Below, piece after piece: positions 45,901-57,900 of a stretch of DNA of 64,000 nucleotides (positions are counted from its first letter, which is position 1; each line of letters begins with the position of its first letter). This stretch comes from Cliona cf. orientalis. Taxonomy: Eukaryota > Porifera > Demospongiae > Clionaida > Clionaidae. The notes under the pieces are model-generated. The model did not search any database. It was given only the letters and a program-made list of their open reading frames with translations, and was not told the DNA's origin. Position numbers and translations under genes: made by a program. The stretch spans positions 7,300,225 through 7,364,224 of the forward strand of contig OZ005690.1 of the NCBI GenBank assembly GCA_963930775.1, in the 5' to 3' direction.

Positions 45901-48900
45901 ACATGTGCATGTACCTCTGCTCTTCTTAGCTCTTACACTATACTTTCTCCACTCTAGTCTCTTCATGAATAATATTAACATGCATCTACATGTACATGTA
46001 CATGTACTTAAAACATACATATATGTGCATGGATACGATAATACATGTAGATGTATATTAATTTATTATAAGGTACATGTATGTATGATGCCGTATTGAC
46101 AATGTACAATATGTCATGTACATGTAAGTACAGATGATGAAAAACACAGAATCTGTCATTGTAGTTGCATGAATATTTTGAGTAAGAGGAGCTAAATAAA
46201 AAAAGAAGGCAGTAGGTGCCACACTTTCTTTATACAGACACAAATTGAGCTGACCTGCCACCATAGATAAGGACGAAGAGAGGTATTGGACCTATAGGCA
46301 CATTTCTATTTTTGTATTTTTGCTGTATCCCTAATAATACCATCACTCGGATGTACCTACATATAGTACATGTACACATAACTCAGATTCTGAAATGGTG
46401 GTTGGTCCATATCATGATGTCTAAATAACGATTTTGACTAAGTATGCACATGCCTCACTGATCCTCATTACCAAGCTAAAACAATGCAAAAAAATGCGTA
46501 CATGTATATGTACCTCTAGCAAGTGTCTAATTTAAATTAGAGGTTAGCACAACTTGCACACCTCAAATGATCATTAACACACAAGCTATGGAACCATACC
46601 GATGATGATAATACCGGTATGTAACAATCCACTTACTCCAAACATCAAGCCTAAATTGAAACATGCCTACAACATGCCTAGGATTGCAGGTCTCCATAGT
46701 ATACAGGGTGTTTACAATACCTCGCCCCCATCTTTAATGCATGCTGCCACCAGGCTACCCCCAGTTAAGCTCTGACTTTCTACCTGGCGCCGAAGCTCCC
46801 ACCTATTCTACACCTCTCATGTCTCTTCACAAAGTCGGTGAAATACCACTACTTTCATTGTTTCTTTACTTATTCGATAGGCGGAGCTGGGTTTCACGAC
46901 CCACCTTCTAGATTCAAGGTCCTCTCCGAGGGCTGATCCGAGTCGAAGACAGTGTCAGGTGAGACCTCCAATAGTCAATGCTGTCACTGATGTTCTATTC
47001 TACTGGTGCCTAATTTCTCTTTCCCTAGTACATGCAGCTGCTGAAGCAAACACGGTACCAGTAGCCAAGTATATCACATACATAACAAGTACAGGCAAGT
47101 ACTGTATCCGATCTATTTAATGTGCCACTAAAAACTAATTACTGACCCTGGGTGGTGCATAATTAGAGCACAGAAGTTAATGTTCTGGTCCAGGTGGTGT
47201 TGCAAAAATGTGGCTTCCAATACTTAGTTACTGTATGGGACACTCAGTACTACCGAGCTATTACATGTATCAAGTGTAAGTACATGTATACTGTAGCCTT
47301 GTTCCCAGGCCCTTCAAGAGGAGGAGGAGAAAGGGCCTGGTACACACTGCATGCGCATGTGCCAGGGGACCCCAGAAAAATGTGGGGTAATCGGATACTA
47401 TCATATACTCTCCGTTTATTGTCCATAGAACTGTATGTCATGCAGAACCCGCAAACGATCACTATGGTAACGCGACCGGTTGCTATGGAGACCCCAGCGC
47501 ATGTGCGTACAGTGTGTACCAGGCCCTTTCTCCTCCTCCTCTTGAAGGGCCTGTGAACAAGGCTAATGTATACTGGTACCGCTCTAATTAGAACGCGCCT
47601 ATAAAAAAATAATTAGCATGGCTGCATGGCACATAGTTAGAGCGCGAAAATTAGGACTCCGGCGTAGATGGTGTGTTCACCAGAGAGGCACCTTAATAAG
47701 AATGGTTATATTACTTGCAGCTTGTACCAGTGTGGATTATAACGGTCAGTCTTCGGCTAAATTCCAACCGAAATCGCTCCATGGCCGCATGAACCACTCC
47801 TGATCGGACATACATGTGTACATGTACATGTATGGCCGCCTTACCATTGCTTGCCAGTATACATGTACACGTAGTTTGCAATGTGCATGCGTTCTAATAC
47901 TACTGGCAGACAGTGCTGGGGGATGTTAGTAGACCAGTAGTAGTTTATTTAGCACCCACTTGGCTTACAACAGCGACCTCTGCAGCTGAACAAAACTGTA
48001 TAATTGGGGGCTTGAGGGCGAGCGTGAGCGAGCCCCACATTTGATCGTTCACCAGAAGTTCGTTAGTCTCATGCCCAGACCCCACCCCCAAAAAGAGGGA
48101 AAGGGTCTGGCGCACTTTGAGCCATTTCTTGTATTTGCTGACTCTGCAGATCAGGTGATTTTGGAATGTCGATCATGTGTGCAAAGCAGAATTCCAATTA
48201 AAAAATGCCGCTAAACAGGCGGGAAATTAGAGAAAGAAATACAGGCAAAACATAGACTTTTGCCGCTCCCAGTGGGCAGAGATACACATTTATGAATACA
48301 TCGCAACCACTTATAAACTTCTGAAGAGCCTCTGCTTGATCATCAGTCGGTTGATCGTATCCAAGTTCTTTAACGCTCTGGTAATAGCTTACTGAACTGA
48401 AACAAGGTTCACAGTAAGCTTCTAATGAGGAACATATACAGTCGCTACGTCCTGCACCTCGTTCATCTCCGCTAGCTGCGCTAGCTACACGCAAGTGCTC
48501 TAGTTAGCTTCGTGCACACGCCTATCATGTACATGTATACGCATACATGTGTACGTACATTAAGTCTACAAGTCACATGACAAAATCACATGCCTGTAAT
48601 CTGATTGGTAGTCCAGGATCCTGAACTGCCAAGTCAGCAAATACAAGAAATGGCTTGAAGTGCATCAGACCCTTTCCCTCTTTTTGGGGGTGGGGTCTGG
48701 GCATGAGACTAGAAGTTCGTCTGTCCGTGTCTGTAGCTGTCCGTGTGTCCAGTTTGGCTGACTGAGCATGCACACAAAAATAACACATGCTCTCTATTGG
48801 GCAACGGCCACGCCTCTTTGCCAATTATTTGCGCATGCTCAAATCAAACGACCAGAGTCAAAGGAGATCGAGAGAAACAATGTTTAACTAACAGAGTTAA

Positions 48901-51900
48901 ACAGAGTTAACTGCAGAGCGGGGGTGTGGCCGGCCCAGCTAGGGGCGCAGGCACGCGCATTGCGCACATATAAAAACTGGGGGACAGCAAGTGGAGCGCA
49001 TTCTCTCTCTGCTACTTCTGTCTCGTTCCCTTTGGTGACACCATGGCCTCTTCCCAACCTGGCCCGCAGGGGGTGGTGACCGCCACCATCCTGACTACTA
49101 CTCCTCCGGTTGACGCTGCCACCACGAGTGCTGCTGTGACCCTGCCCACCCCGACGACTGCTTCCTCGGTACCGGCCGGAGGTAAGGAATGCGGCATGGA
49201 ATTGTAGTGACAACTTGTCAAGAATGCTTAGCTTCAAACGTCCGACAGCAACCCCGCCCTTCTTGTGCATGGTTTTTTTGCATGAGCTTTAATATGTGGT
49301 AGGGTTTCAAGTATGTTGTTGGTCGCAAATTCCACTGCGGTGGAATGGCAGTTAGAAATGGATACATATTATATGTATTGCTGCTGCTTGGAGAGCAAGT
49401 TTTGCATCTTTCAACCTTGGTGAATGGCTCATGTGCTCGCCAGTTGCTAGCTGTTGTGCTTGCTGCCGAGGCTAGAATATCTAGCCGAGGGACGCTGCTC
49501 AGGCCATGGCATTTTGGCCTTCTATTGCTGCTGCGTGCCTGACAGGCGTCGGGCATCCTGCTGAGCGCTGGTCGCTCATCCCACATGCTGCTCGAGCTAA
49601 AAACTGACCAGTGAGGGCTGCCAGCCAGGGCTTCTTGGCCTCCTATGCTTGGCCTAGTGCCTTTCTTGCTATTGCCTAGGCAACCACTATACAATTGGGG
49701 GCACATGCTCAGCACGGGCTTGAGCCGGTGAATTGTACAAGCAGTAGCCGCCGGGCCGACACGGCTAGTCTCGTTCTTTGCAGATACAAGTACATGTCTT
49801 GTTCTTATTCTACTGTATTGTGCTGCTCTATACATGCAGCTTGTGCTGCGCTCGTGCTAGTACATGCGGCTCGGGAGCATGCACAGTACACTGCGGCACT
49901 GGGCATGCGCTGTGCGGCACAGTGGCTGTACTGCACTGCATATAAGCTTACTACCATATTTTCTCGTTATTAGGCACATCTCGCTTATAAGCGCATATTC
50001 GCTATTAAGGATTAAAATCAGTGGTGGGTGGGGATCACTCGCGCAGTGGCATATGTCTGGCCATCCGAGATCCTGGTTGAAGAACTTCGGCTGTATTGGA
50101 TCGGTTGTTGGCATCATTTCTCTTAAGATTTATTTACGTGAGTGTATGTATTCAGTATCATTTTGTTTTTGCTAAGATATTACATAATTTGCACTGTCAA
50201 GCATGGCTAAGAGTTATGAATTAATTTTGATTGAGTTTAAGTATGAGCCCTCGAGTTTGGTTGTGGTGGTTTTAAGAGACGAGCGTTATTATTATTATTA
50301 TTATAGATTGTTATGAGGGGTTTGGTTGTGTTGGTATACATGTGTGATTAATAGCTAAGATAGAATTCGGTATGTGTTTGGGGATAGGGGTTGATAGGTT
50401 TTGGTTGTTCGATGTGTATTCCTGGGATAAAGATTCACAATCAGTATGTCTGGCCAATCAGATTCAGCTTTTGAACTTCATGCAAGCAATTTATGCGTGG
50501 GTATAGAGTAGCAGTTGGCAAAAACAGGCACTAGACTAGGCCTACTATGCTTTTAGTGTTTTTAGAGCTTACTTTCAAACATGATAACATCAGACTGGGC
50601 CATCTCCTGCTGTTTTCTTGCTTTTGAGCCAAGCGCACACTCGTATGGCTTCACTAACTGATTTGCATTCCAAAACTAACCTTTGCTAGACCCCTTTTTC
50701 GTGTGTGGATGGAGTGGGTAAAGGTCGTCGGGCGAAAAAGGGGCCTAGCTTGATAGACTAGACGGGGACCTGCATGCGTACGCGGCTAGTCATTCCCGGC
50801 TTGTCCACCTTGGGTTGCAGCCTGGGGTGTGACCTGAAGGAAGGGTGGATATTCCTTCCGTCCGTCGACATATTATTACAGGGGGGGTGGAGTAGCCTGC
50901 TTAGCAGTCACGTCTGGGACCTGCATGCCAGTGGCGTTTCCACCTGTACATTCAGCCTATGTGTGCATGGTGGAACTGGGTTTAGGGTCACGACCACAAC
51001 TGCTTTCTCGCCTGCAGGTGCACAAAACCCATTTGTGGATCAATTATTAATTCGTGCTTCACTGGCTGGGGTTAGCCTCTCCCAGCCCACAGATCCATCC
51101 AGCACTACGGGCAGTTAGGACTCCCTTAAAGATCGACCAGTGGACAGCCCTGCTGTACCGACATCCTGACCCTCAGTTTACTGATCATGACTGGCAAATG
51201 GGCGGCCTAACGGAGGGATTCCATATTGGATTTAATCACCAGCAGAGGTTACGCAGTGCAACCTCCAATATGCAGGAGACAAGCGATCACCCTGAAGTAG
51301 TCTCGGCTTACCTACAATCAGAGAGGGAGCAGCAGACCCTCCTTGGCCCATTCGATAGGCAATCAATGCCGGCCATCCATGTGAGCAGGTTCGGTATCAT
51401 CCCGAAATCGCATCAGCCAGGGAAGTGGCGCCTTATTGTCGATCTGTCATTCCCTCCTGGGCGGAGCGTTAACGATGGCATCCCCTCCAGAGCTATGCTC
51501 TCTGTCCTATGTCAAATTGGAGCACGTTGTCCAACGCCTTGTTGATTTGGGTCCGGATGCCCAGATGGCGAAGTTTGAGCGCCTACATGTATAGGCTAAT
51601 TCCAGTGCATCCTCAAGATCACTACTTGCTGGGCATGTGCTAGGAGGGTAAGTTGTATGTTGATGCCTCCCTACCCTTCGGCCTTCGTTCAGCTCCGAAA
51701 ATATTCACGGCAGTAGCCGATGCCTTGGAGTGGATCTTCCACGACCACGGAGTGGAGGATGTGTGGCACTACCTCGACGACTACCGTATAGCGGGAAATT
51801 TTCGAGGGAGAAAACTTTCGCGGATCGGTGGGAAAGGAGCATTTCGCGGAGAAAACTTTCGCGGAATGTTAGAACTGGTTGCATAACGGGCGTGACATGC

Positions 51901-54900
51901 CTAGAATTTCGTGGAGAAAATTTTCGCGGATGGCTGAAAAATCACGAAATTCGTGAAAGTTTTCTCCCTCGAAAGTTTCCCGCTATACGGTATATCACCG
52001 TGGGCCCTCCGGGGAGCAGTATCTGTCAAACGAACATCATAACGATGGTAGAGTTATGTAAGAGGCTGGGAGTACCTCTGGCGGATGAAAAGCTCGTCGA
52101 TGCTTGCACATGCTTAACATTCCTCGGCATTGAGATTGACACCCGCCTGGGTATGCTGCGACTGCCAGCGGAGAAGCTCTCCCGTTTCAAGTTCACAGTG
52201 GCCCAGTGGGTGGAGAAGAAGACATGTACAAAGAGAGAGCTCCTTTCGTTGATCGGTCAACTGCAACATGCTAGTGCTGTCGTCCGCCCTGGTCGCCCAT
52301 TCATGAGGCAGATAATTGACCTCAGCAAGTCGGTGAGCAAGCTTACCCACCATATCCGGACAAATTGTCGAGCCAGATCCGACATAATGTGGTGGCACAT
52401 CTTCCTGGAAACCTGGAACGGAGTGTCTCTGCTTTCCATGGCAGGTAGGCGGGAGCCGGATGCATCATTCGCCTCTGATGCATCTGGAAGCTGGGGATGT
52501 GGTGCCTACTAGTACTGGGCCCATACCTGGTTCTAGCTCGCCTGGTCTGACACTACAGCTTTGAAGGACAAGAACATTGCTACTCAGGAGCTCCTCCCAA
52601 TTGTGCTGGCAGCAGCTGTCTGGGGCAGACAGTGGACTGGCCTTCATGTCCAATACCTGTGCAACAATGAAGCAGTGGTGGCAATCATCAACTCGAGATC
52701 CTGCAAGGACGGTGATATGTTGTACTTGTTGCGTAGCCTCTTCTTCTTTGAAGCCGAATTCCAATTCAGCCTTGTTGCAGCTCACATTCCAGGGAGCCTG
52801 AACACTCTCGCTGATGCCCTCTCACGAGATAACCTCCCACTTTTCCTCTAGCTGTCTTCTCAGGAGGTCTTGGGTCCCACGTTGCTCCCTGTGCAGTTGC
52901 TGGAGCTGCTGGCAACTCAACGGTCAGATTAGACATCGGCAGCCTGGAGGGACAAGTTCAAAAGTACTTTGAAGCTGGTCTAGCACCGTCTACTAAGAAG
53001 ACTTACCATGCCGGCATAGCTAAGTTTAATCAGTTTTGTATCACTTATAATATTACTGCCCCACTACCAGCATCTCAGTTTATTCTTTGTGGTTTTATTA
53101 CATACCTAGCTGAACATAATTTATCATATGCAACGATTAAGATTTACTTATCAGCAGTCAGGTACTTGCATCTCTGCAACGGTATGCTGGACCTGAGGGC
53201 ACTTCCCACTCCGAGATTGGACCTGGTAAGTCACGTGCGAAAGCATTACCGGAACCTTCTCGCCCCCGACTGCCCATCACTCTGCCGATTCTGAGACAGA
53301 TACGAGCTCTGTGGTCTAGATCTGCTGACAGCTTCGACACGATCATGTTGTGGGCAGCGTCCACTCTATGCTTTTTTGGCTTTTTCAGAGTGGGTGAAAT
53401 TACGTCGCCGTCGGACAGGGGCTTCAACCCCCAGCTTCATCTCAGCTTCTGTGATGTAGCCGTGGACAATTTGTCAGCACCGTCGGTCCTTCAGGTACAC
53501 CTGAAGCAGTCAAAGACGGACTAGTTCAGACGGGGGATAGATGTGTACATTGGAAAGACAGGTGACGACCTATGCCCAGCGGCTGCAGTGTTAGCCTATT
53601 GGCAGCCAGACAAGGATCTCCAGGGGCGCTGTTCAGATTTCAGGATGAAAGATTGCTAACCCCAACGAGATTCACTGGAAAGTTGAGGGAGGCCCTTGAG
53701 GCTCTCGGTCTCCAGAGTAAACATTATGCTGGTCACTGTTTCAGGATTGGGGCAGCCACCACAGCCGCAGAGCGGGGCCTGGAAGACTCCCTGATCAAAG
53801 CCCTGGGCAGATGGGAGAGCATGGCATATCTGCTGTATGTCAGGACGCCTCGTGAACGTTTGGCCTCCCTCTCGGGGCTGCTGTCTCGGCAATGAACAGC
53901 ACCATGCTGCAAGTGGTCATACTTATCAGTTGGTGTTTGTGTGCATATGTCTGTTGAGTTGTCAATACTTTAATGTCACGATTATCTCTGCATCTAGTGC
54001 ATATTATGTTACTCTATGGCTCACCGCATCTGTCGGCACCCAGGTTCTTTGAGGGTGTTCCTTGGGAGGTTGAAGGCTCCACTCGTGATCTTGGATGGGG
54101 TGGAGTACGCAAAACACATCCACCTCAGACCTCCCAAGGCTTGGATGTTGTGCAACCTGCGGATCGACCTCGCCCACGCGGGGGAGGGGCTCAAAGGCGA
54201 GAGAGATGTCTGTGTGCATGCTCGATCTCGCTCACGGGTTGATCCACATACATTGCATTACCATCGGCTGCGGCAATTCCCCTGGGCTGGGCACAACCTC
54301 CAAAAAAGGCGTGTCAACGCATCCACATTGATTCATAGCGATAGTCAGTTAATAGGGAAGAAAGATCCAAGAACGAGGTTGTCGGATCCAATATTAGCTA
54401 GAGAGAACGAAATACACGGAGAAGACAGCAACAGAGACCAAGCATGGTAAAAGAGAGCTCCAGCTCGGGATGGAAGCGACGAACAAAAGGATCAGTATGT
54501 CACAGTAGCTTTGTCAGCTTGTGGCACGCTAACAAACTTGTATTACTTACAAGTCCATTGCTAAGTAGTCGAGTCTTGAAAAAAGAATAAAAGGACCGCC
54601 AGAACCATAGAATCCGAGACGCACACGTGCTGTCTCCTGCATAATTTGTGCCAGAGCTACGTACGTGTACGTGTGTCATGCACGTGCAAACTCGCGAACG
54701 CTCGCCCCCACGATGAAATATATCACACCAGTTGTATAATAATATTAGTATGCTTGTGTGCCATGGCTGCTGCCTTCCCTTGCAAGTACACTAGCTATAA
54801 CTATCTGGCAGTACTATGCATAGACATACATGTATATAATGTCCGACCAACTGTTGGTGATGTCCGATCAAACTGGGATAATCATATGGTCTGACATTTG

Positions 54901-57900
54901 TCAGATCATCAACACAGAGTTATAATCCACACTGTTGTACAGGCATATACATGTACTACACATACATGTACATGTACATGCATGTGACTGCTTGATTAGC
55001 AGACACAAGTATCAAGGGTACCAAAAAAATACAATTTGACCTTTTTGTGGATTTTACCCAATAATATCGTACAGTTGTAAATCGCGAATATTCATATGAT
55101 AATTTTTCGCATTAAATAATTTTTGGACAAACGACCCTATACCACATCATCGTTAATATTGTGCACATATTTTCTTGGGTTTAATTTTCGCATAAGCCAG
55201 GCTGTACGAAATATTTTAACAATGAAATATTTACTCTCAAGACATATATATATATATGTACCAATTCAAACGGACACAGTGCCCCCACAAATGAGAACAC
55301 AATATGAGGTTTAACCACAAGAGGTTAAACCAGGTTAACTGTGAGTGAGAGGGGCGTGCGCGGGACGGGCTGGTACATGGTACATGGTCGACCGGGCGCC
55401 GGGCACGTACGTTGCCCGAGCATGCGCAGCTCGGCAGCGTGATTATCATATTGGCGCCAGCGCGAGGGTAATACGCGCATGCATAATTGGAGGGAGGAGC
55501 TGATTGGTCAGTTAATACTTGTAAGAGAGCAGTTACCATAGAATCGGGACTAAGGATAGCATCGTCATACAGTAAGAGCAGCTGGAAAGTGCAAAAAGGA
55601 GCCATTTAGCTGGCAGTAACGTTGACTGTTTTCCTCGACTGTTGCTGTTCTACGTCCGTCATTTGAGTTTGTTCGAGACTATGGCTACTCCTACGCAACC
55701 ACCAGCATCGACGTCTACCAAATCCGCTGTAATTGCGGCATCCACTTCAGCTCCAGTTGCATCAACGACAATAGCTCCTGCTTCGGCGGCTCCAATAACG
55801 ACTGCTTCCGGCTCAGGTTGGTGGGATAGCTAGCGGTTACTACGTGTTTATTTAGTAGTACTCTAAGTATTGGTGGTTGTGGTGGTGTTTCAAGTGTTTT
55901 TGCGTTTTGACCTAAGTGTTGTTGTGGTCATGGTGAGTGGCACTGGTGTGTAATTGGGTTTGGTTGGAGATAAGATATGGATGGGGTTGCAGTTGTTGGT
56001 TTGTTGGTTTTGGTGTGATATGGAAATGCAAGTGGGAAATTGAAAAGGTTTGGAAACTTTTATTTAGGTATGCATTCATTCGGTACAGGTGCGACTCCGG
56101 TGGTAGCTATGGGTGTGCTTCCCTCTTCATCTCAGCTACCGTCATTGCCAATTTTCTCCGCTTCTACCTCATTGGCAACACCAAATGTTACGGGTATTAT
56201 GTCGGCACTATCTTCATCCTTCTCCTCCTCGAGTACTGGTGCTGGAACAGCCGTGGGGACAACTATGGTGCCGGCTGGCAGTTATTTTGGAGAGGGTTTG
56301 TTGCCAGTGCCTGATAAACTCGTAAAGAAGATACTCAAGTTTGAGTTCATTGAAATGTACGAGCTGCTCCCAGAAACGTGGTTGAGGGATGAGGAGGAGA
56401 GTGGGAAGGGTTTGGTGGGGCTGCATCGCAGAAAGAGTGCCCCAGTGACGAACATTCTTCAATGGGTGCAGTGTTTCGCAGCAATGGTGCGAGTTCTCTC
56501 TAGAGCATATCCGCAGATGGTGCCGGATCTAATGGCTTACCAAGCCACAATTGCGAGATGTTACCGTGATTTTGAAGACCTGTACTGGGTTCAGTACGAT
56601 CGAATGTATCGACGTCAGGTTGCAATTACCAAGGATACACGCTGGGGTAGGGTCGACACCACCCTTCACAGCAAGTGTTTCGCGGGAAAAGCTCGGCGTC
56701 GGGCTATGTGCATCCATTGCTTGAGCGATAACCATTTGTCTAGTGAGTGCCCAGAAAATCCAAGGAATGCATCATGGCCTTGGTCTACTCAGCAACCTCT
56801 GGTGGAGAATCCATCTTCATCTTCGTCATCTCGTAGCCAGTGGGATCACCCTGTGGAGAAGAAGGGCACATGCAATCTGTTTAATGCGATGGAGGGGTCA
56901 AAGTGCACATACAACCCATGCAAGTTCCAACATGTGTGCTCAGAGTGCAGGGGCAAGCACCCGAGGGCAATGTGTCCATCCAAGGGGTCGAGCAAAGGCC
57001 CGAAGGGGCCACAGTTTAAGCGCCCAAGGCTGGAGTGAGTATAGCCGGGCCACAGGGGTCCCACAGAGTGTGAACTGAGGCAGGACAGTCAAAGTCATTG
57101 TATTATGTCCTGTATGCTCCTGGCGTTAGTTGTAGTATACTTGTATGCTGCTGAGGATCATCATAATCATGCTGAAATGCTGTTGAATAATGAACACGTC
57201 CACCTCATTGTGGGGGTGTGACCTGGGGTATTGACCCTACCTTCTAATAGCTAATGCATATGTTAGGCTAGTGAGATAATAGTATTATTATGGGTTTATC
57301 TAATGTCCATCTCTGTAAGGAGATGTGACCTTGGGGTACTTACTGACCACCACGGTAATGATAGCGATAATATTATGTCAACTATAGGGGCTACTACCCT
57401 TACTTTTGAGAACGTTGTTTATTAGTTATTCGGTCCTATACAGATGGGAAATATCCCTATACAACGGATCTGTTGCAATTGGAATCTTGTCAAGGAAACA
57501 AGGGAACACTGTCAGTTCATGAACGTCTTGCAGGGGTCTTCACCCCTCTCTGCTTACCTCAATGGGAAGCCATGCTGCAGCATCACCCTGACAGGGAATA
57601 TAAGGAATATATCTTGAGGGGCATTCGGGATGGATTTCGGGTGGGATTTGCTTGCAAGTTGTCGCCAGCAAGAAAGAACATGTACTCAGCGGTGGAGAAT
57701 GCTCAGGTGGTAGATGACTATTTGGAGGCAGAAAAACTACGGCAAGTAGTGCTGGGTCCATTTTCACCTGCTGCCGTACCTAACGTTCATATCAATAGGT
57801 TCGGGGTAATCCCCAAGTCGGGTAGGCCCGGGAAATGGAGATTGATTGTTGATTTGTCTCACCCGGATGGAAGAAGTGTGAATAGCGGAGTGGATCCTCT

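Larger units (their letters stand above)
48880..54350 (+). mobile_element. Degenerate tyrosine-recombinase retrotransposon (copy 1)
   Basis: In order: a leader around 48,884-49,042 similar in design to the A1 repeat of copy 2 ('gagttaactgcagagcgggg'); a gag first exon; about 1.6 kb of unrelated and repeat sequence replacing the rest of gag, including a truncated TAGTCTAT element at 50,447-50,759; RT/RNaseH; tyrosine recombinase; and a B1-like trailer at about 54,030-54,350 ('ggatggggtggagtacgc'). It belongs to a different subfamily from copy 2. Multiple stops and shifts make it dead. No A2-B2 block was found. Confidence 0.82.

Noticed and set aside
49218-49835. 205-residue minus-strand ORF
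   Set aside because: No domain, no splice-consistent neighbours and biased composition. It lies antisense to the plus-strand retrotransposon remains and looks like a chance frame.
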